Notes: a model not told the origin generated them from the sequence alone. 64,000 bases of DNA from Sporosarcina sp. 6E9 (GCF_017921835.1 NZ_JAGEMN010000001.1:985874-1049873), one strand, 5' to 3'; positions 1 to 8,348 are shown, counted from the stretch's first letter. Numbers and translations: made by a program.

Positions 1-780
1 AAAACTAAGTCCAGCTTCCAATGGTGATATATCTTGGGACAACTCTTGTCCGTATAGCGGTAGACCCGACTCGAAGCGAAGCGTATCACGGGCACCAAGA
101 CCTGCTGGAACTACGCCATCGCTTTCCCCTGCCTTCAAAATCGCTTCCCAAAGAACAACGATTGATTCGGGAGATGCATAAAGTTCAAAGCCGTCTTCGC
201 CAGTGTAGCCTGTTCTGGAAATAAGAACGTTTTGACCGCATATTTGGACATTTTCTTGGAAACGGAAAAACTTTAATTCCTTTAATGGTAGAGATGTTAA
301 TTTTTGAAGTGTTTTTTCAGCTAAAGGTCCTTGTAGAGCTAATAATGCATAATCGTCAGATTTATCTTCAATTTCAACTTCCGAAGTTTTATGCCTATTC
401 ATCCACTCAAGGTCTTTTTCAAGGTTAGATGCATTGACTACGAGCAAATAATTTCCTTCATCACGTTTATAAATGAGAAGGTCATCAACGGTCCCGCCGT
501 CCTCGTAACACATTGCCGTATATTGGGCTTGACCAACTTGCAATCTTGAGACATCATTTGTCATCATTTTTTGCAAATATGAAAGTGCCCCATCTCCGGT
601 TACTAGGACTTCACCCATATGAGAAACATCAAATAGTCCAGCTTTGGTTCGAACAGCTTCGTGTTCAGCTTTAATGCTAGAAAACTGTACAGGTAAATCC
701 CAGCCACCAAAATCAATTGTTTTACCGCCATAATCTTTGTATCGATCATAAAGTACGGTTTTCTTCAATGTTTTAGTCAT
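1..780 (-). CDS. gcvT: Aminomethyltransferase (glycine cleavage T protein), 3' end cut by the window
   Basis: The minus strand reads as the N-terminal 260 residues of GcvT, open through the left edge. GcvT transfers the aminomethyl-derived methylene group from H protein to tetrahydrofolate in the glycine cleavage system. Recognisable segments are [17 protein letters not shown] near the start, [21 protein letters not shown] and [12 protein letters not shown], all typical of the family's folate-binding fold. The start ATG at 780 lies 8 bases after GGAGG. An in-frame ATG at 783 is possible but only 5 bases from it. A glycine riboswitch lies just upstream, as expected for a gcv operon; gcvPA and gcvPB probably follow off the left edge. 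Confidence 0.95.
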   Translation of the reverse strand, partial: MTKTLKKTVLYDRYKDYGGKTIDFGGWDLPVQFSSIKAEHEAVRTKAGLFDVSHMGEVLVTGDGALSYLQKMMTNDVSRLQVGQAQYTAMCYEDGGTVDDLLIYKRDEGNYLLVVNASNLEKDLEWMNRHKTSEVEIEDKSDDYALLALQGPLAEKTLQKLTSLPLKELKFFRFQENVQICGQNVLISRTGYTGEDGFELYASPESIVVLWEAILKAGESDGVVPAGLGARDTLRFESGLPLYGQELSQDISPLEAGLSF

Positions 781-808
781 CATGCATTCCTCCCCGCTAA
801 TTTTCGTG

Positions 809-847
809 AAAAAAGACAGAGGTCCCCCTGTAAGGGGAACCTCTGTC
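809..847 (-). terminator. Intrinsic terminator of the glycine riboswitch
   Basis: On the minus strand a 13-14 bp G/C-rich stem (arms at 815-828 and 834-847) is followed by six T residues at 814-809. It lies between the second riboswitch aptamer and gcvT, so it is the expression platform. In this riboswitch class glycine binding normally prevents formation of the terminator and turns the gcv genes on. Confidence 0.85.
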
Positions 848-1003
848 CATGTACCTGAAAGTTTGACCTTGCGGCTTTCCTCGTTGGTGGTCAGTCAATG
901 CCGACTCTCTCCAGAGATGCGTCCTGAATGAGTCTTTTTGCCTGAGAGATTCATAACAATCGTTACTTGCTCCTTCGGCGACGCCTTAGCGTTCTCTCCT
1001 CAT
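848..1003 (-). promoter_or_regulatory. Tandem glycine riboswitch (gcvT element)
   Basis: Reading the minus strand from about 1003, the sequence has the hallmarks of the gcvT RNA: GGAGAGAAC opening an aptamer, CGCCGAAGGAGCAAGT, then ATCTCTCAGGCAAAAAGAC, a linker, CTCTGGAGAGAG opening a second aptamer, CACCAACGAGGAAAGCCGC, and a final TTTCAGG. Two aptamers in tandem are typical of the Bacillus gcvT operon. It controls the adjacent gcv genes through the terminator directly downstream. I saw no convincing -35/-10 pair in the 200 bases upstream. Confidence 0.9.
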
Positions 1004-1225
1004 ACAATCATTCGCAATTATTCAGTTTTCACTATATTAAAAATCTATGCTTTCAAGTCATATCTTAACATTAGATTTATGTAAGTGCAATCATTAATAT
1101 TAAAAAGGTAAAAACACGAACTTAACTAAGAAACCATCCAACAACGTTCGGTTAATTTGTTGTCGGTCTAAATTATTCAGCCAATTAAATATAAAAAACA
1201 GGGAATCAAATAGATTCCCTGTTTT
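1004..1225. other. Intergenic region between aroK and the gcv leader
   Basis: No open reading frame is supported here. It must hold the gcv promoter, firing toward lower coordinates, but the best candidates on the minus strand (TTGAAA followed 14 bases later by TATAGT, near 1032-1062) have poor spacing. The right end is occupied by the aroK/comG terminator hairpin. Confidence 0.5.
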
Positions 1226-1227
1226 TT
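1193..1227 (-). terminator. Terminator after aroK
   Basis: A perfect stem of ACAGGGAATC with GATTCCCTGT and a small AAATA loop is flanked by A6 and T6 runs. It therefore works on the minus strand to end the comG-aroK transcript and could work on the plus strand too. Its edge overlaps the aroK stop codon. Confidence 0.85.
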
Positions 1228-1741
1228 ATCCAGAGCCTTTCAAACGTCCGATTTGAAAAGCTATATAAGATGTGATATCCCTTAATGATCTGCGTTCAGT
1301 TTCTACAATAAAATGAGCAGATTGCAAATAAATCGGTTTGCGATTCATAAAAATAGTTTCTAGTTCGTTACGTGTCGACCTTTGAACAATGGGACGATTT
1401 TTGTCAGTCGCAATCCGACGCCAAATATCTCGAAATGGTGCATTTAAAAAAAACACAAGTCCTGTCTTTCTCATTATCTCGCGATTCCGTTCTCTTAAGG
1501 GGACGCCTCCGCCTGTAGCTATAATACAATATTCATCCCTAAACGAAAGAAGAAACTCAGTTTCCAATTGCCTGAAATAGTCTTCTCCGTATTTCTCAAA
1601 TATTTCTGGAATTGAAAGCCCCGTTTTCTTTACGATTTCAGTATCCATATCATAAAATGGAAGCTTTGTTGCAAAGCTTATTCTTTTTCCGATTGCGCTT
1701 TTTCCCGAACCCATATAGCCTACTAAATAAACTCTTTTCAC
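1226..1741 (-). CDS. aroK: Shikimate kinase
   Basis: This 171-residue protein phosphorylates shikimate at the 3-hydroxyl using ATP in the pathway to chorismate. The P-loop GYMGSGKS is at residues 8-15. The shikimate-binding DMD is at residues 32-34, followed by FRQLE and the TGGG loop near residue 78, and an NRPIV segment where the lid region is expected. Length matches the family. The start is GTG at 1741, 8 bases after a run of G; an upstream ATG is out of frame. It sits directly downstream of comGG and shares the terminator at 1193-1227. Placement of aroK beside comG is also seen in B. subtilis. Confidence 0.95.
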   Translation of the reverse strand: MKRVYLVGYMGSGKSAIGKRISFATKLPFYDMDTEIVKKTGLSIPEIFEKYGEDYFRQLETEFLLSFRDEYCIIATGGGVPLRERNREIMRKTGLVFFLNAPFRDIWRRIATDKNRPIVQRSTRNELETIFMNRKPIYLQSAHFIVETERRSLRDITSYIAFQIGRLKGSG

Positions 1742-1772
1742 TTTGCATGCCCCCCTTTTATGAAATCGATTC

Positions 1773-1958
1773 TTATTTATGCTGTTTCATGATTTTAATC
1801 GTTTCTTTCTCATAATACATTTCTAAAGAATCATAATGTCTATATATACTATCATGCCACAAAACGATAGAGAAAAGAAAGGTACTTACAAAAAAAAGTA
1901 GAATGATCGCGGTTACTAGTACCGCGCCTTCTTCATTTTGAATTAAAGCCAACCGCAA
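1773..1958 (-). CDS. comGG: ComGG-like minor pseudopilin (short)
   Basis: Last gene of the comG operon. I place the start at TTG 1958, because AAGGAG lies 7 bases before it; a longer version from 1982 lacks a binding site. The resulting 61-residue protein has a short polar leader ending in NEEG, then a 20-residue hydrophobic helix (AVLVTAIILLFFVSTFLFSI) and a charged tail. That is the prepilin layout without the usual glutamate at +5, as in ComGG/GspK-type tip subunits. It is much shorter than the roughly 120-residue B. subtilis ComGG. It overlaps comGF by 26 bases. Identity rests mainly on position and the prepilin-like N-terminus. Confidence 0.65.
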   Translation of the reverse strand: MRLALIQNEEGAVLVTAIILLFFVSTFLFSIVLWHDSIYRHYDSLEMYYEKETIKIMKQHK

Positions 1959-2382
1959 AATCTCGCTCCTTCCGCGTCCCATCTTGCATTGTCACAGTTA
2001 CAGATAAAACCGGAGCGTTCAACGTAAAGTAGGCTGAATACACATCCGTCAAAAATGGAACATGGCCTTGCCCATCTATCATCTTTCTAACTACGGAATT
2101 ACTTTGTCCAATATCAATTTGTCCTCTATCAGTTATGAATCGTATTCCGCGACCTCCCAGATGTACGTTGAATTCTTTAACATCAATTATAGAAGCTTGT
2201 AAATCCAATGCGAATAATTCCCAAGCCCCATCAGACATATTTGTATAGTGCTGTTCAATCGGCGCTTTCCATAAAAGGAACAATACAAATAAATGAGCAA
2301 ATGTAACGAAAACAATTAACTGAAACAAACTTTCAATGAATGTATAGCCTTCTTCTGCTTTTATCATGGGTAGTCGAGACAC
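1933..2382 (-). CDS. comGF: ComGF minor pseudopilin
   Basis: A 149-residue component of the competence pseudopilus needed for DNA uptake across the cell wall. It has the prepilin leader EEG followed by YTFIE, with glutamate at +5, then a hydrophobic helix at about residues 17-38. A ComGF-type globular region follows, with RGIRF and DIGQSNSVVRKMIDGQGHVPFLTDV-like features. GTG start at 2382, 7 bases after GAGGTGA. It overlaps comGE by 19 bases, indicating translational coupling. Confidence 0.85.
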   Translation of the reverse strand: MSRLPMIKAEEGYTFIESLFQLIVFVTFAHLFVLFLLWKAPIEQHYTNMSDGAWELFALDLQASIIDVKEFNVHLGGRGIRFITDRGQIDIGQSNSVVRKMIDGQGHVPFLTDVYSAYFTLNAPVLSVTVTMQDGTRKERDFAVGFNSK

Positions 2383-2666
2383 TTTTCAGTCACCTCTTTT
2401 TCAGGACGATAAACGACACATATTGAATGATCATAAACCCTCCAGATAAATTCGTTCCCATCGTTTTGCCTTTTGCCTTCGGTTTTTCCGCTGCTCTTGT
2501 ATAAAATTGCACCATGATACATCGTTTCAACAGCGTGCATAGTAATTTTCTTGTAATGCAATGTTGTCATCATTTGTGTCGCGAGTGGAAGTAATGTACC
2601 AAATACGATAATTATGATTGTGAGGGTGAGGATTGCTTCCGGCCAAGAAAAGCCCTTTTGATTCAC
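2364..2666 (-). CDS. comGE: ComGE minor pseudopilin
   Basis: 100 residues. The short leader NQKG precedes FSWPEAILTLTIIIIVFGTLLP, a type IV prepilin N-terminus with glutamate at +5 and a transmembrane helix. Two cysteines occur near the C-terminus (CVVY and KCLDYP). The start is GTG at 2666, with GGAGG 10 bases upstream. The upstream comGD frame reads on through the first 140 bases of this gene, which is unusual and described under findings. Confidence 0.8.
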   Translation of the reverse strand: MNQKGFSWPEAILTLTIIIIVFGTLLPLATQMMTTLHYKKITMHAVETMYHGAILYKSSGKTEGKRQNDGNEFIWRVYDHSICVVYRPEKEVTEKCLDYP

Positions 2667-3117
2667 TAATGATCATCCTCCCCCGCTGCATTTGAAAAAC
2701 AATTGTTCTGCTCCCTTGCTTCGTAAGTAATGTTAGTTTTCCGAAGTTAATAATATCTCCATTTCCGTTGAATTCAACAGCTATCAAACCGCTAGAACCC
2801 GATACACGCATTCCTTCTGGTAAAAGCTTTCTGGAAAACTCAATTTTCCCCGGTGCTTCTGCGATATACATCGTTTGTGTTTCAGTTGTAGAAAATCTTA
2901 AGCGTGTGTATGCGTTGTTCGCCATTGAATAACTTTGCAAACTTTGTATCGTTATAACGATTGCCTTGAGTGCATCATCTTCAACCGTTGTACGAATCCA
3001 TTTACTACCAACCGGAAGGATAACTCCACTCAAAATGATTGCTATCGATAAAACAAATACGAGTTCAATTAAAGTGAACCCTGACTCTCCAGATTCTGGA
3101 TTAATTGGAACTCTCAC
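2527..3117 (-). CDS. comGD: ComGD minor pseudopilin, with an extended C-terminus overlapping comGE
   Basis: The N-terminus SGFTLIELVFVLSIAIIL is a classic prepilin cleavage site and helix with glutamate at +5. Start is taken as GTG 3117; a TTG at 3135 is possible, and neither has a strong binding site. The family-like part ends near residue 150 (VFQMQRGRM). The frame then continues about 45 more residues, with a low-complexity HPHPHNHN stretch, inside comGE. ComGD proteins are usually about 140-150 residues, so the tail is probably not native: an indel in the GGGGG tract near 2682 would end the protein at once in either direction. Confidence 0.75.
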   Translation of the reverse strand: MRVPINPESGESGFTLIELVFVLSIAIILSGVILPVGSKWIRTTVEDDALKAIVITIQSLQSYSMANNAYTRLRFSTTETQTMYIAEAPGKIEFSRKLLPEGMRVSGSSGLIAVEFNGNGDIINFGKLTLLTKQGSRTIVFQMQRGRMIISESKGLFLAGSNPHPHNHNYRIWYITSTRDTNDDNIALQENYYARC

Positions 3118-3412
3118 TAACTTTACCCGCTGCAAGCGTTAATGCTGAACCGTTCGGACATACAGGATCCTCTTTTAGAAAACCTGCTGTGACTAACTCT
3201 GCAAAATTAGTCGGGTAAGATTTCTTTTCCAATTTATATGCTTCTACCTGACCTTGAACCATTTGCACATATGCTTCGCATCCCTTTTCATCAATTACCT
3301 TTGATTGTTTCGTAACGTTCGGAATCGCTATAAGTATTAAAATTGAAATTATCGCAAGAACGATTAACATTTCTATTAACGTAAATCCTTCTTCGTTATT
3401 TAACCTTCTCAT
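3101..3412 (-). CDS. comGC: ComGC major pseudopilin
   Basis: 103 residues; the main structural subunit of the competence pseudopilus. The leader MRRLNNEEG is followed by FTLIEMLIVLAIISIL, the most canonical prepilin signal in the operon. The two cysteines (GCEAY and DPVCPNG) match those that form the intramolecular disulfide in ComGC. ATG start with GGGAG upstream. The 3' end overlaps comGD. Confidence 0.93.
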   Translation of the reverse strand: MRRLNNEEGFTLIEMLIVLAIISILILIAIPNVTKQSKVIDEKGCEAYVQMVQGQVEAYKLEKKSYPTNFAELVTAGFLKEDPVCPNGSALTLAAGKVSESSN

Positions 3413-3425
3413 ATACTAGCTCCCT

Positions 3426-4475
3426 TCAAATTTTATCAATCATTCCGTACATCGGTAGTAATAATGCGATATAAGCAGCCAAAATACAAATTGCAATTAG
3501 ACTAAAAAGAAGCGGTTGCAAAATAGCGAGTCCTTTTGTTAAAATTTCACTTATCTTATTTTCCAAGTACTCGCCGTAAATAATTAACTCCTTTGGTAAA
3601 TGACCACTATTTGTACCATGTTCTACAAAAGATGAAAATTGTTTGGTTAATCCATCTGTGATTGCTACTGCCTTATCAAATGGTTCACCATAAATAACGC
3701 TTTTCTTTATTTCGTTGGCAATCTCGCTGAGTACAGGATCTAAGTTTTGGTTAATCAATACATCGAGTGAATCCTGCATAGATAGTCCAGATAATAATAA
3801 ACTTCCGAGTTCGCTGGAAAAAAGGCGTGTTTTCCACATTGTAAATAGGTTGCCTAGAAAAGGAATCGCTATTAAAAACTTTATCTTTTTCGCTGGCGGT
3901 AATCTTTTGTAAAAAATCATACAACCAGCTAGAATGCACGTTAGCAAGATAAGCATCGCAAAAATGAGATCCGGCGTTTTCGCGACTAATGTAGGTAATG
4001 CCTGGACAATGCCACTGTCTCCATTCGACCTTGATGATGCAAGTAATTCAATATTCGGTAGAAAAAACTTTCTGAATCCCAGCAGTAAGATTGATATAAA
4101 GATGAACAAACCTGCTGGATATGCAAGAAGGCCTTTCAACTTCTTTTTGGCTTCCTCTGTTTTTTCTAGCCGGCCAGCCATGCTTGATAGCGTTTCAGCT
4201 AATCTACCATCTCTTTCTGCAATAACCACCGGGAGTAAGATACTTGAAGAAAAATCTAATCGACTTAAAATATGCGTCACAGTCTCACCGTCACGAAAAT
4301 CAGACTCAATTTTTTCAAGTAAATACCTATAGTCATCTACATGATGCGGAAGCAATAAGTTAACGCTGTCATAAAATGTATAACCTTCCCTTAAAAGTAC
4401 AGCTAATCTAGATAAGAACTCTGATGGATTCTTAAGCTTTATCTTTTTTTTGAGTTCATGTATACTCTTCATCAT
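3426..4475 (-). CDS. comGB: ComGB, pseudopilus assembly membrane protein (GspF/PilC family)
   Basis: A 349-residue polytopic membrane protein. It has two GspF-type cytoplasmic domains, at about residues 15-125 and 210-330, each followed by hydrophobic helices. Motifs include LLREGYTFYDS in the first domain and LLLSGLSMQDSLDVL in the second. It is the platform that couples the ComGA ATPase to pilin assembly. The start overlaps the comGA stop by four bases (ATGA), so translation is coupled. Confidence 0.93.
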   Translation of the reverse strand: MMKSIHELKKKIKLKNPSEFLSRLAVLLREGYTFYDSVNLLLPHHVDDYRYLLEKIESDFRDGETVTHILSRLDFSSSILLPVVIAERDGRLAETLSSMAGRLEKTEEAKKKLKGLLAYPAGLFIFISILLLGFRKFFLPNIELLASSRSNGDSGIVQALPTLVAKTPDLIFAMLILLTCILAGCMIFYKRLPPAKKIKFLIAIPFLGNLFTMWKTRLFSSELGSLLLSGLSMQDSLDVLINQNLDPVLSEIANEIKKSVIYGEPFDKAVAITDGLTKQFSSFVEHGTNSGHLPKELIIYGEYLENKISEILTKGLAILQPLLFSLIAICILAAYIALLLPMYGMIDKI

Positions 4476-5473
4476 TTATAATGTTGCGGACTACTATATT
4501 TTTCTACTACTGATGCTATTCTTTTTTCAGAAGGGAAAATAACTCGCTCTCCTTTCAAGATGGCGTCTGTCATATCATCTAGCATTTCGCCCTCAACAAT
4601 TTCAAATACTACGCCTGGGTCACCGCTATGCTGCCTAATTAGTCGCTGTGCTGATATACAGACTACCGTTTGCCTTAACTCTTCAATTGAAATGCCAAAA
4701 TCCATCATTCGATAAAAACAACCAGCAGGATCTTTTGAATGCACTGTGGAGAAAACCAAATGACCGGTTAAAGCAGCTTGGACCGCAATTTTAGCCGTTT
4801 CACTATCCCTGATTTCTCCAATCATAATGACATCTGGAGAATGTCTCAAAATCGCTTTTAAACCAGTAGAGTAAGTCATTCCAGATTGTTCATTTACTTG
4901 AATTTGAAGTAAATGCGAATGATTATTCTCTACCGGGTCTTCTAAGGTAATAACATGACGATTAAGATTGTTTACGCAGTGCGCTGTTAACGAATACATC
5001 GTCGTCGTTTTCCCCGAACCTGTTGGACCTGTTAGAAAAATTAGGCCTTGTTCTTTTGAACTTGCCCGTATTAATTTGTTAGACCATTCTTCTTCAATAC
5101 ATAACTGTTTAATCGGAACAATACGATCGTGCTTTTGTAATCGGATGACGACACTTTCCTTAAAATGAATCGCTGGAATTGTTGATACTCGAAAAGAATA
5201 ATTTTCTTCTCGTATCTGTTTGTGGAAGGAACCACTTTGGGGTTTTCTTTTATCGGTTATATCTAATGAGGAAAGAAACTTAAAAAAAGAAATCATTCTA
5301 ATCGCTAATTGATGTACAACTTTACTGTTTTCATATAACTTTAAATTCTTTTTAAATAATACGGTATAGCCTTCTTCAGACGGGACAAGATGGATATCAG
5401 TTGCTTCATAGGCAATTGCATTCTCAAGAAGTTGCATACATTTTCTTTCAATAACATTTTCTGGTTTGTTCAT
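4472..5473 (-). CDS. comGA: ComGA, competence pseudopilus assembly ATPase
   Basis: A 333-residue GspE/PilB-type traffic ATPase that powers pseudopilus assembly. Walker A GPTGSGKT is at residues 149-156. The Asp box LEDPVE, the Walker B region VIMIGEIRDSETA and the His box LTGHLVFSTVHSKD follow in order. It lacks the long N-terminal domain of secretion GspE proteins, as ComGA does. First gene of the operon; ATG start with GAGGGGTG upstream. The operon is normally ComK-dependent, but I found no convincing paired ComK box upstream. Confidence 0.95.
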   Translation of the reverse strand: MNKPENVIERKCMQLLENAIAYEATDIHLVPSEEGYTVLFKKNLKLYENSKVVHQLAIRMISFFKFLSSLDITDKRKPQSGSFHKQIREENYSFRVSTIPAIHFKESVVIRLQKHDRIVPIKQLCIEEEWSNKLIRASSKEQGLIFLTGPTGSGKTTTMYSLTAHCVNNLNRHVITLEDPVENNHSHLLQIQVNEQSGMTYSTGLKAILRHSPDVIMIGEIRDSETAKIAVQAALTGHLVFSTVHSKDPAGCFYRMMDFGISIEELRQTVVCISAQRLIRQHSGDPGVVFEIVEGEMLDDMTDAILKGERVIFPSEKRIASVVEKYSSPQHYK

Positions 5474-5806
5474 CGAACACCCCTCTTTAAAATGAATTGA
5501 AGCGTCATTCTTATTTTTCTATGGCTGACGGTTGACTGCTAACCGTCTAAATCAAAGTATACAATAGGAATCCATTAAAAGGAATACTATCCGGAAAGCT
5601 TTAATTTTGAGAGGATAATTGGCCTTAATATTGAATTATCAATCGGAATTTCATGGCAAAATTGAATTATTCAGGAACAAAAGATGAATTACATCGAAAT
5701 ACACCGCTTCGTCACAATCTTTTATTGATATGAGTTTACATATGGAGCGCTTATCCATTATAATGAATAAGAGCTTATTGTATTGTAATTAAGGAGGGAC
5801 ACACAC
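5474..5806. other. Divergent intergenic region between comGA and yqgY
   Basis: No gene is supported. An inverted repeat with 7-base arms GACGGTT and AACCGTC lies at 5527-5547, 54 bases upstream of comGA. A TATACT at about 5555-5560 on the minus strand could be the comG -10, but it has no good -35, consistent with activator dependence. The yqgY promoter is listed separately. Confidence 0.5.
5735..5764 (+). promoter_or_regulatory. Probable SigA promoter of yqgY
   Basis: TTTACA at 5735-5740 and a perfect TATAAT at 5759-5764 are separated by 18 bases, about 40 bases ahead of the yqgY start. Confidence 0.55.
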
Positions 5807-6049
5807 ATGGATAACATGTTCAAGTTAATGGGCTGGTGGACAGGCATATTTGCAGTTCTATTTTTTGCAGGCGATATGTATCCTGCTTCACTTCTGTTTG
5901 TGGCTAGCACCATTTTCTTCCTACTTCTAGGGTATTTAAACTTAACAGAGCGTATGTATATGTACATGTTTGCCAGTTATTTAATGGTATTCATGGTAGG
6001 CTTCAGCTATTACGCAACGTTTATACACGTACCAGGTGGCGGACACTAA
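5807..6049 (+). CDS. yqgY: DUF2626 family small membrane protein
   Basis: An 80-residue protein of unknown function matching B. subtilis YqgY in position and character. It has three hydrophobic segments (about residues 10-25, 27-43 and 50-70) and ends in HVPGGGH. A strong AAGGAGGGA lies upstream of the ATG, and a perfect terminator follows, so it is a single-gene transcript. Confidence 0.85.
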   Translation: MDNMFKLMGWWTGIFAVLFFAGDMYPASLLFVASTIFFLLLGYLNLTERMYMYMFASYLMVFMVGFSYYATFIHVPGGGH

Positions 6050-6060
6050 TTAATACTTAC

Positions 6061-6090
6061 AAAAAAACAGCCTATATAGGCTGTTTTTTT
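6061..6090 (+). terminator. Terminator of yqgY, probably bidirectional
   Basis: The stem ACAGCCTA/TAGGCTGT is flanked by a run of seven A and a run of seven T. It serves yqgY on the plus strand and could also stop minus-strand transcription coming from yqgX. Confidence 0.9.
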
Positions 6091-6161
6091 GTACAATCAA
6101 TCTTTCTAAGGCAATATTGACTGGACTCTAATTTTAAATGAGTTCATCTAATTAACTATAA

Positions 6162-6800
6162 TTAAAATCCATTTAAAAATGGGTTCATGTCCATTTCATA
6201 TCGTGGTGTCGTATGAGGACCGTGTCCGGGATATATAATAAAGTCATCTCCGAGCGTTAATAATTTATTATGAATTGATGACAGTAGCGTTTCAGTATTT
6301 CCTCCAGGCAAATCCGTTCGCCCCACCCCTTGATTAAATAAGGTATCTCCAACAATCGCAAATCGCTCATCAGGGAAAACGAATGTTACACTTCCCGGGG
6401 AATGGCCAGGTGTATGAAGCACTTCAAATGTAAAGGGACCTATATTTTTAACACCTTCATCATCTAGTAGAAAATCTGCCTCTTTATTCCTCACCAATGG
6501 CAATCCCGGATATCGGGTTGAACCGTTTTGTTCTGGATCTGTGAGTGTATCTTTTTCAATTTCATGAATATAAACAGGTATTTTAAATTCATCACGGACA
6601 ACATCAACCGCTCCGATATGATCAAAATGCCCATGTGTTAAAAGTATTGCCATTGGGTTGAGCCCATTTTTCTTAATTTCTGAGATTAACCTCGGCCCTT
6701 CCTCACCTGGATCGATAATTAGACAGTTTTTTATTTCATCTTGAATTATATAGCAATTTGTTTGGATGGGACCTAGTGGATATGTAGTTATTTTATACAA
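6162..6800 (-). CDS. yqgX: MBL-fold metallo-hydrolase (glyoxalase II-like)
   Basis: A 212-residue metallo-beta-lactamase-fold hydrolase. The metal motif THGHFDH is at residues 55-61; further ligands fit the H in LHTPGHSPGS, the D in IVGDTLF and the H in YPGHGPHT. It resembles hydroxyacylglutathione hydrolases, but YqgX homologues occur in bacteria without glutathione, so the substrate is not certain. TTG start at 6800 behind GGAGGAG. Same position as yqgX in B. subtilis. Confidence 0.9.
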   Translation of the reverse strand: MYKITTYPLGPIQTNCYIIQDEIKNCLIIDPGEEGPRLISEIKKNGLNPMAILLTHGHFDHIGAVDVVRDEFKIPVYIHEIEKDTLTDPEQNGSTRYPGLPLVRNKEADFLLDDEGVKNIGPFTFEVLHTPGHSPGSVTFVFPDERFAIVGDTLFNQGVGRTDLPGGNTETLLSSIHNKLLTLGDDFIIYPGHGPHTTPRYEMDMNPFLNGF

Positions 6801-6963
6801 TGTATTCTCCTCCTTCTAATCTAGTCTAAGCAAATGCAAAATCGAATACAAATAATTGTAATTAATATCACTCGACAAAATTAGCTGTTCAGCTTACAAT
6901 AGAAGAGGAGTATTGCTATATCGGCATTCATTTTTTTCAATGTTGAAGGGAGTGTCTTCTTAC

Positions 6964-7140
6964 ATGAATTTATTGATGGTTATTTTTGGCCTAGTAGGTA
7001 TTTTTGCAGCGATTGGAACAGTACAAGCAATCAAAGAAAGAAACGTTTTAAGTGTTCTGTTCAACTTTGGAGCTTTTGTCGTTTTCGGCGGTTTTACAAT
7101 TGCTACAATCGTTACACAAGGATACCCACCTGCACTGTAA
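6964..7140 (+). CDS. yqgW: DUF2759 family small membrane protein
   Basis: 58 residues starting MNLLMVIFGLVGIFAAIG, with two hydrophobic helices separated by AIKERN. It corresponds to YqgW by position and type; function is unknown. I chose the internal ATG at 6964, with AAGGGAG 11 bases upstream, over a longer frame from 6913 whose extra residues have no binding site and are not membrane-like. A terminator follows directly. Confidence 0.8.
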   Translation: MNLLMVIFGLVGIFAAIGTVQAIKERNVLSVLFNFGAFVVFGGFTIATIVTQGYPPAL

Positions 7141-7146
7141 AAAAGT

Positions 7147-7193
7147 AAAAAGCATCCACATTCGTATTTCCATACGAATTGGATGCTTTTTTT
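7147..7193 (+). terminator. Bidirectional terminator between yqgW and yqgU
   Basis: Long stem AAAAAGCATCC...GGATGCTTTTT with an inner ATTCGTAT/ATACGAAT extension, and A and T runs on both sides. It serves the convergent yqgW and yqgU transcripts. Confidence 0.9.
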
Positions 7194-7204
7194 ATTTCGA
7201 AAAA

Positions 7205-8284
7205 TCAATCCTCGTTCAACAGTAACCAATTGAACTCCTCTTGTTTCAAAGTATCAATAAGCTGTTCACTCGAATTTCCCGTCAAACATTTCTCGCCATC
7301 CGGGGAACATTTTAATGAAGTTAAGTTACGATTATTATTCAGAATAACTTGTCCACCAGAATCCAATTTCACAAGCATAAAGGGTTCGCTCAAATTATCG
7401 AGTTCGCCTCCGCTATTTGTCGCAAATGTAATAATCGTTTCATTATCAATCCATGATAATTCTGGGAAAACCCATTCCGAATAATTACTAACCACGGGAA
7501 GTGTCCAAGTGTTTAGAATCGTTCCATCTCGATTGATAATTTGATATTCAGCTTTTCCGTTTCTTATTTGTACAATTAGCACGGTGTTTCCATAAGTATC
7601 GTAATGAACTATAGCTTCGTAAGGCAATGGTTCAACTGTTTCTGAAGCCCAATCATACAGATGAAGTGAACCTCCATCTAATGGATGTTCAGGGATATGT
7701 ACGGTTACTATTTGTGAACCCAACCATTTCGGAAATGGGTCTTCCAAAGATAACGTATTAAGTTCTTTTTCTGCCCCATTATATAAAAAGACATCATATG
7801 TCCAATCCTGGTGAAACGCGGTTAATAGAATTAAATCGGGATTTAAGTCATTCCATTCTATCGCAAGTTCTGAGGAAGCAATTGATATTTCGTCTAGTAC
7901 AATACCATCCAAAGAAATCATTTTCACGTTAGCTGATGTAGAGTCAGTAGATGTATGTAATAAAATCATTTCTTTATTTGGATGTATGATCGCATCTACA
8001 ATTATCATCGATTCTTTGAATAACGTAACAATTTCACCAGTATTGATATTAAAGGCTTTTAAATAATAATTGTTTTCTTCTTTTTCAACAAATGCAATCT
8101 CAAAATTATTTAACCAACCGACTACAAAATGGAATTTAGAGGTTTCTACTTCCAAAGTTTTTAAAATGTCTAACTCGACTATTTCTTCGGGCGGCAGTAC
8201 TTTTTCGACTGGTGTCTGAGTCGTATTATCACAACTCACAACTAAAAAAATGGCTATACAGATGACTAATGCAAATCTCTTCAA
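7205..8284 (-). CDS. yqgU: YqgU-like lipoprotein, beta-propeller-like
   Basis: A 359-residue putative lipoprotein. It has a short basic N-terminus, a hydrophobic segment and the lipobox LVVSC with the lipid-modified cysteine at residue 18. The rest consists of repeated strand-rich units with WD-like and DG turns (for example DGIVLDE, NRDGTILNTW and SPDGEKC), suggesting a TolB-like propeller. It occupies the yqgU position. Function is not known to me. TTG start at 8284 behind GGAGAGG. Confidence 0.75.
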   Translation of the reverse strand: MKRFALVICIAIFLVVSCDNTTQTPVEKVLPPEEIVELDILKTLEVETSKFHFVVGWLNNFEIAFVEKEENNYYLKAFNINTGEIVTLFKESMIIVDAIIHPNKEMILLHTSTDSTSANVKMISLDGIVLDEISIASSELAIEWNDLNPDLILLTAFHQDWTYDVFLYNGAEKELNTLSLEDPFPKWLGSQIVTVHIPEHPLDGGSLHLYDWASETVEPLPYEAIVHYDTYGNTVLIVQIRNGKAEYQIINRDGTILNTWTLPVVSNYSEWVFPELSWIDNETIITFATNSGGELDNLSEPFMLVKLDSGGQVILNNNRNLTSLKCSPDGEKCLTGNSSEQLIDTLKQEEFNWLLLNED

Positions 8285-8303
8285 CGCTTCCTCTCCTTTC
8301 TCA

Positions 8304-8335
8304 TAAAAAAATACTGCACGGAAGTTACCGTGCAG
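8304..8335 (-). terminator. Terminator after the ltaS paralogue
   Basis: Minus-strand stem CTGCACGG/CCGTGCAG with a six-base loop, followed by TAT and a run of seven T. It lies between the ltaS-like gene and yqgU, in the leader of yqgU. Confidence 0.85.
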
Positions 8336-8348
8336 AGTTAAATGACCG

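Noticed and set aside
21-224. Plus-strand frame of 67 codons at the left edge
   Set aside because: It is antisense to gcvT, whose family motifs are clear on the minus strand.
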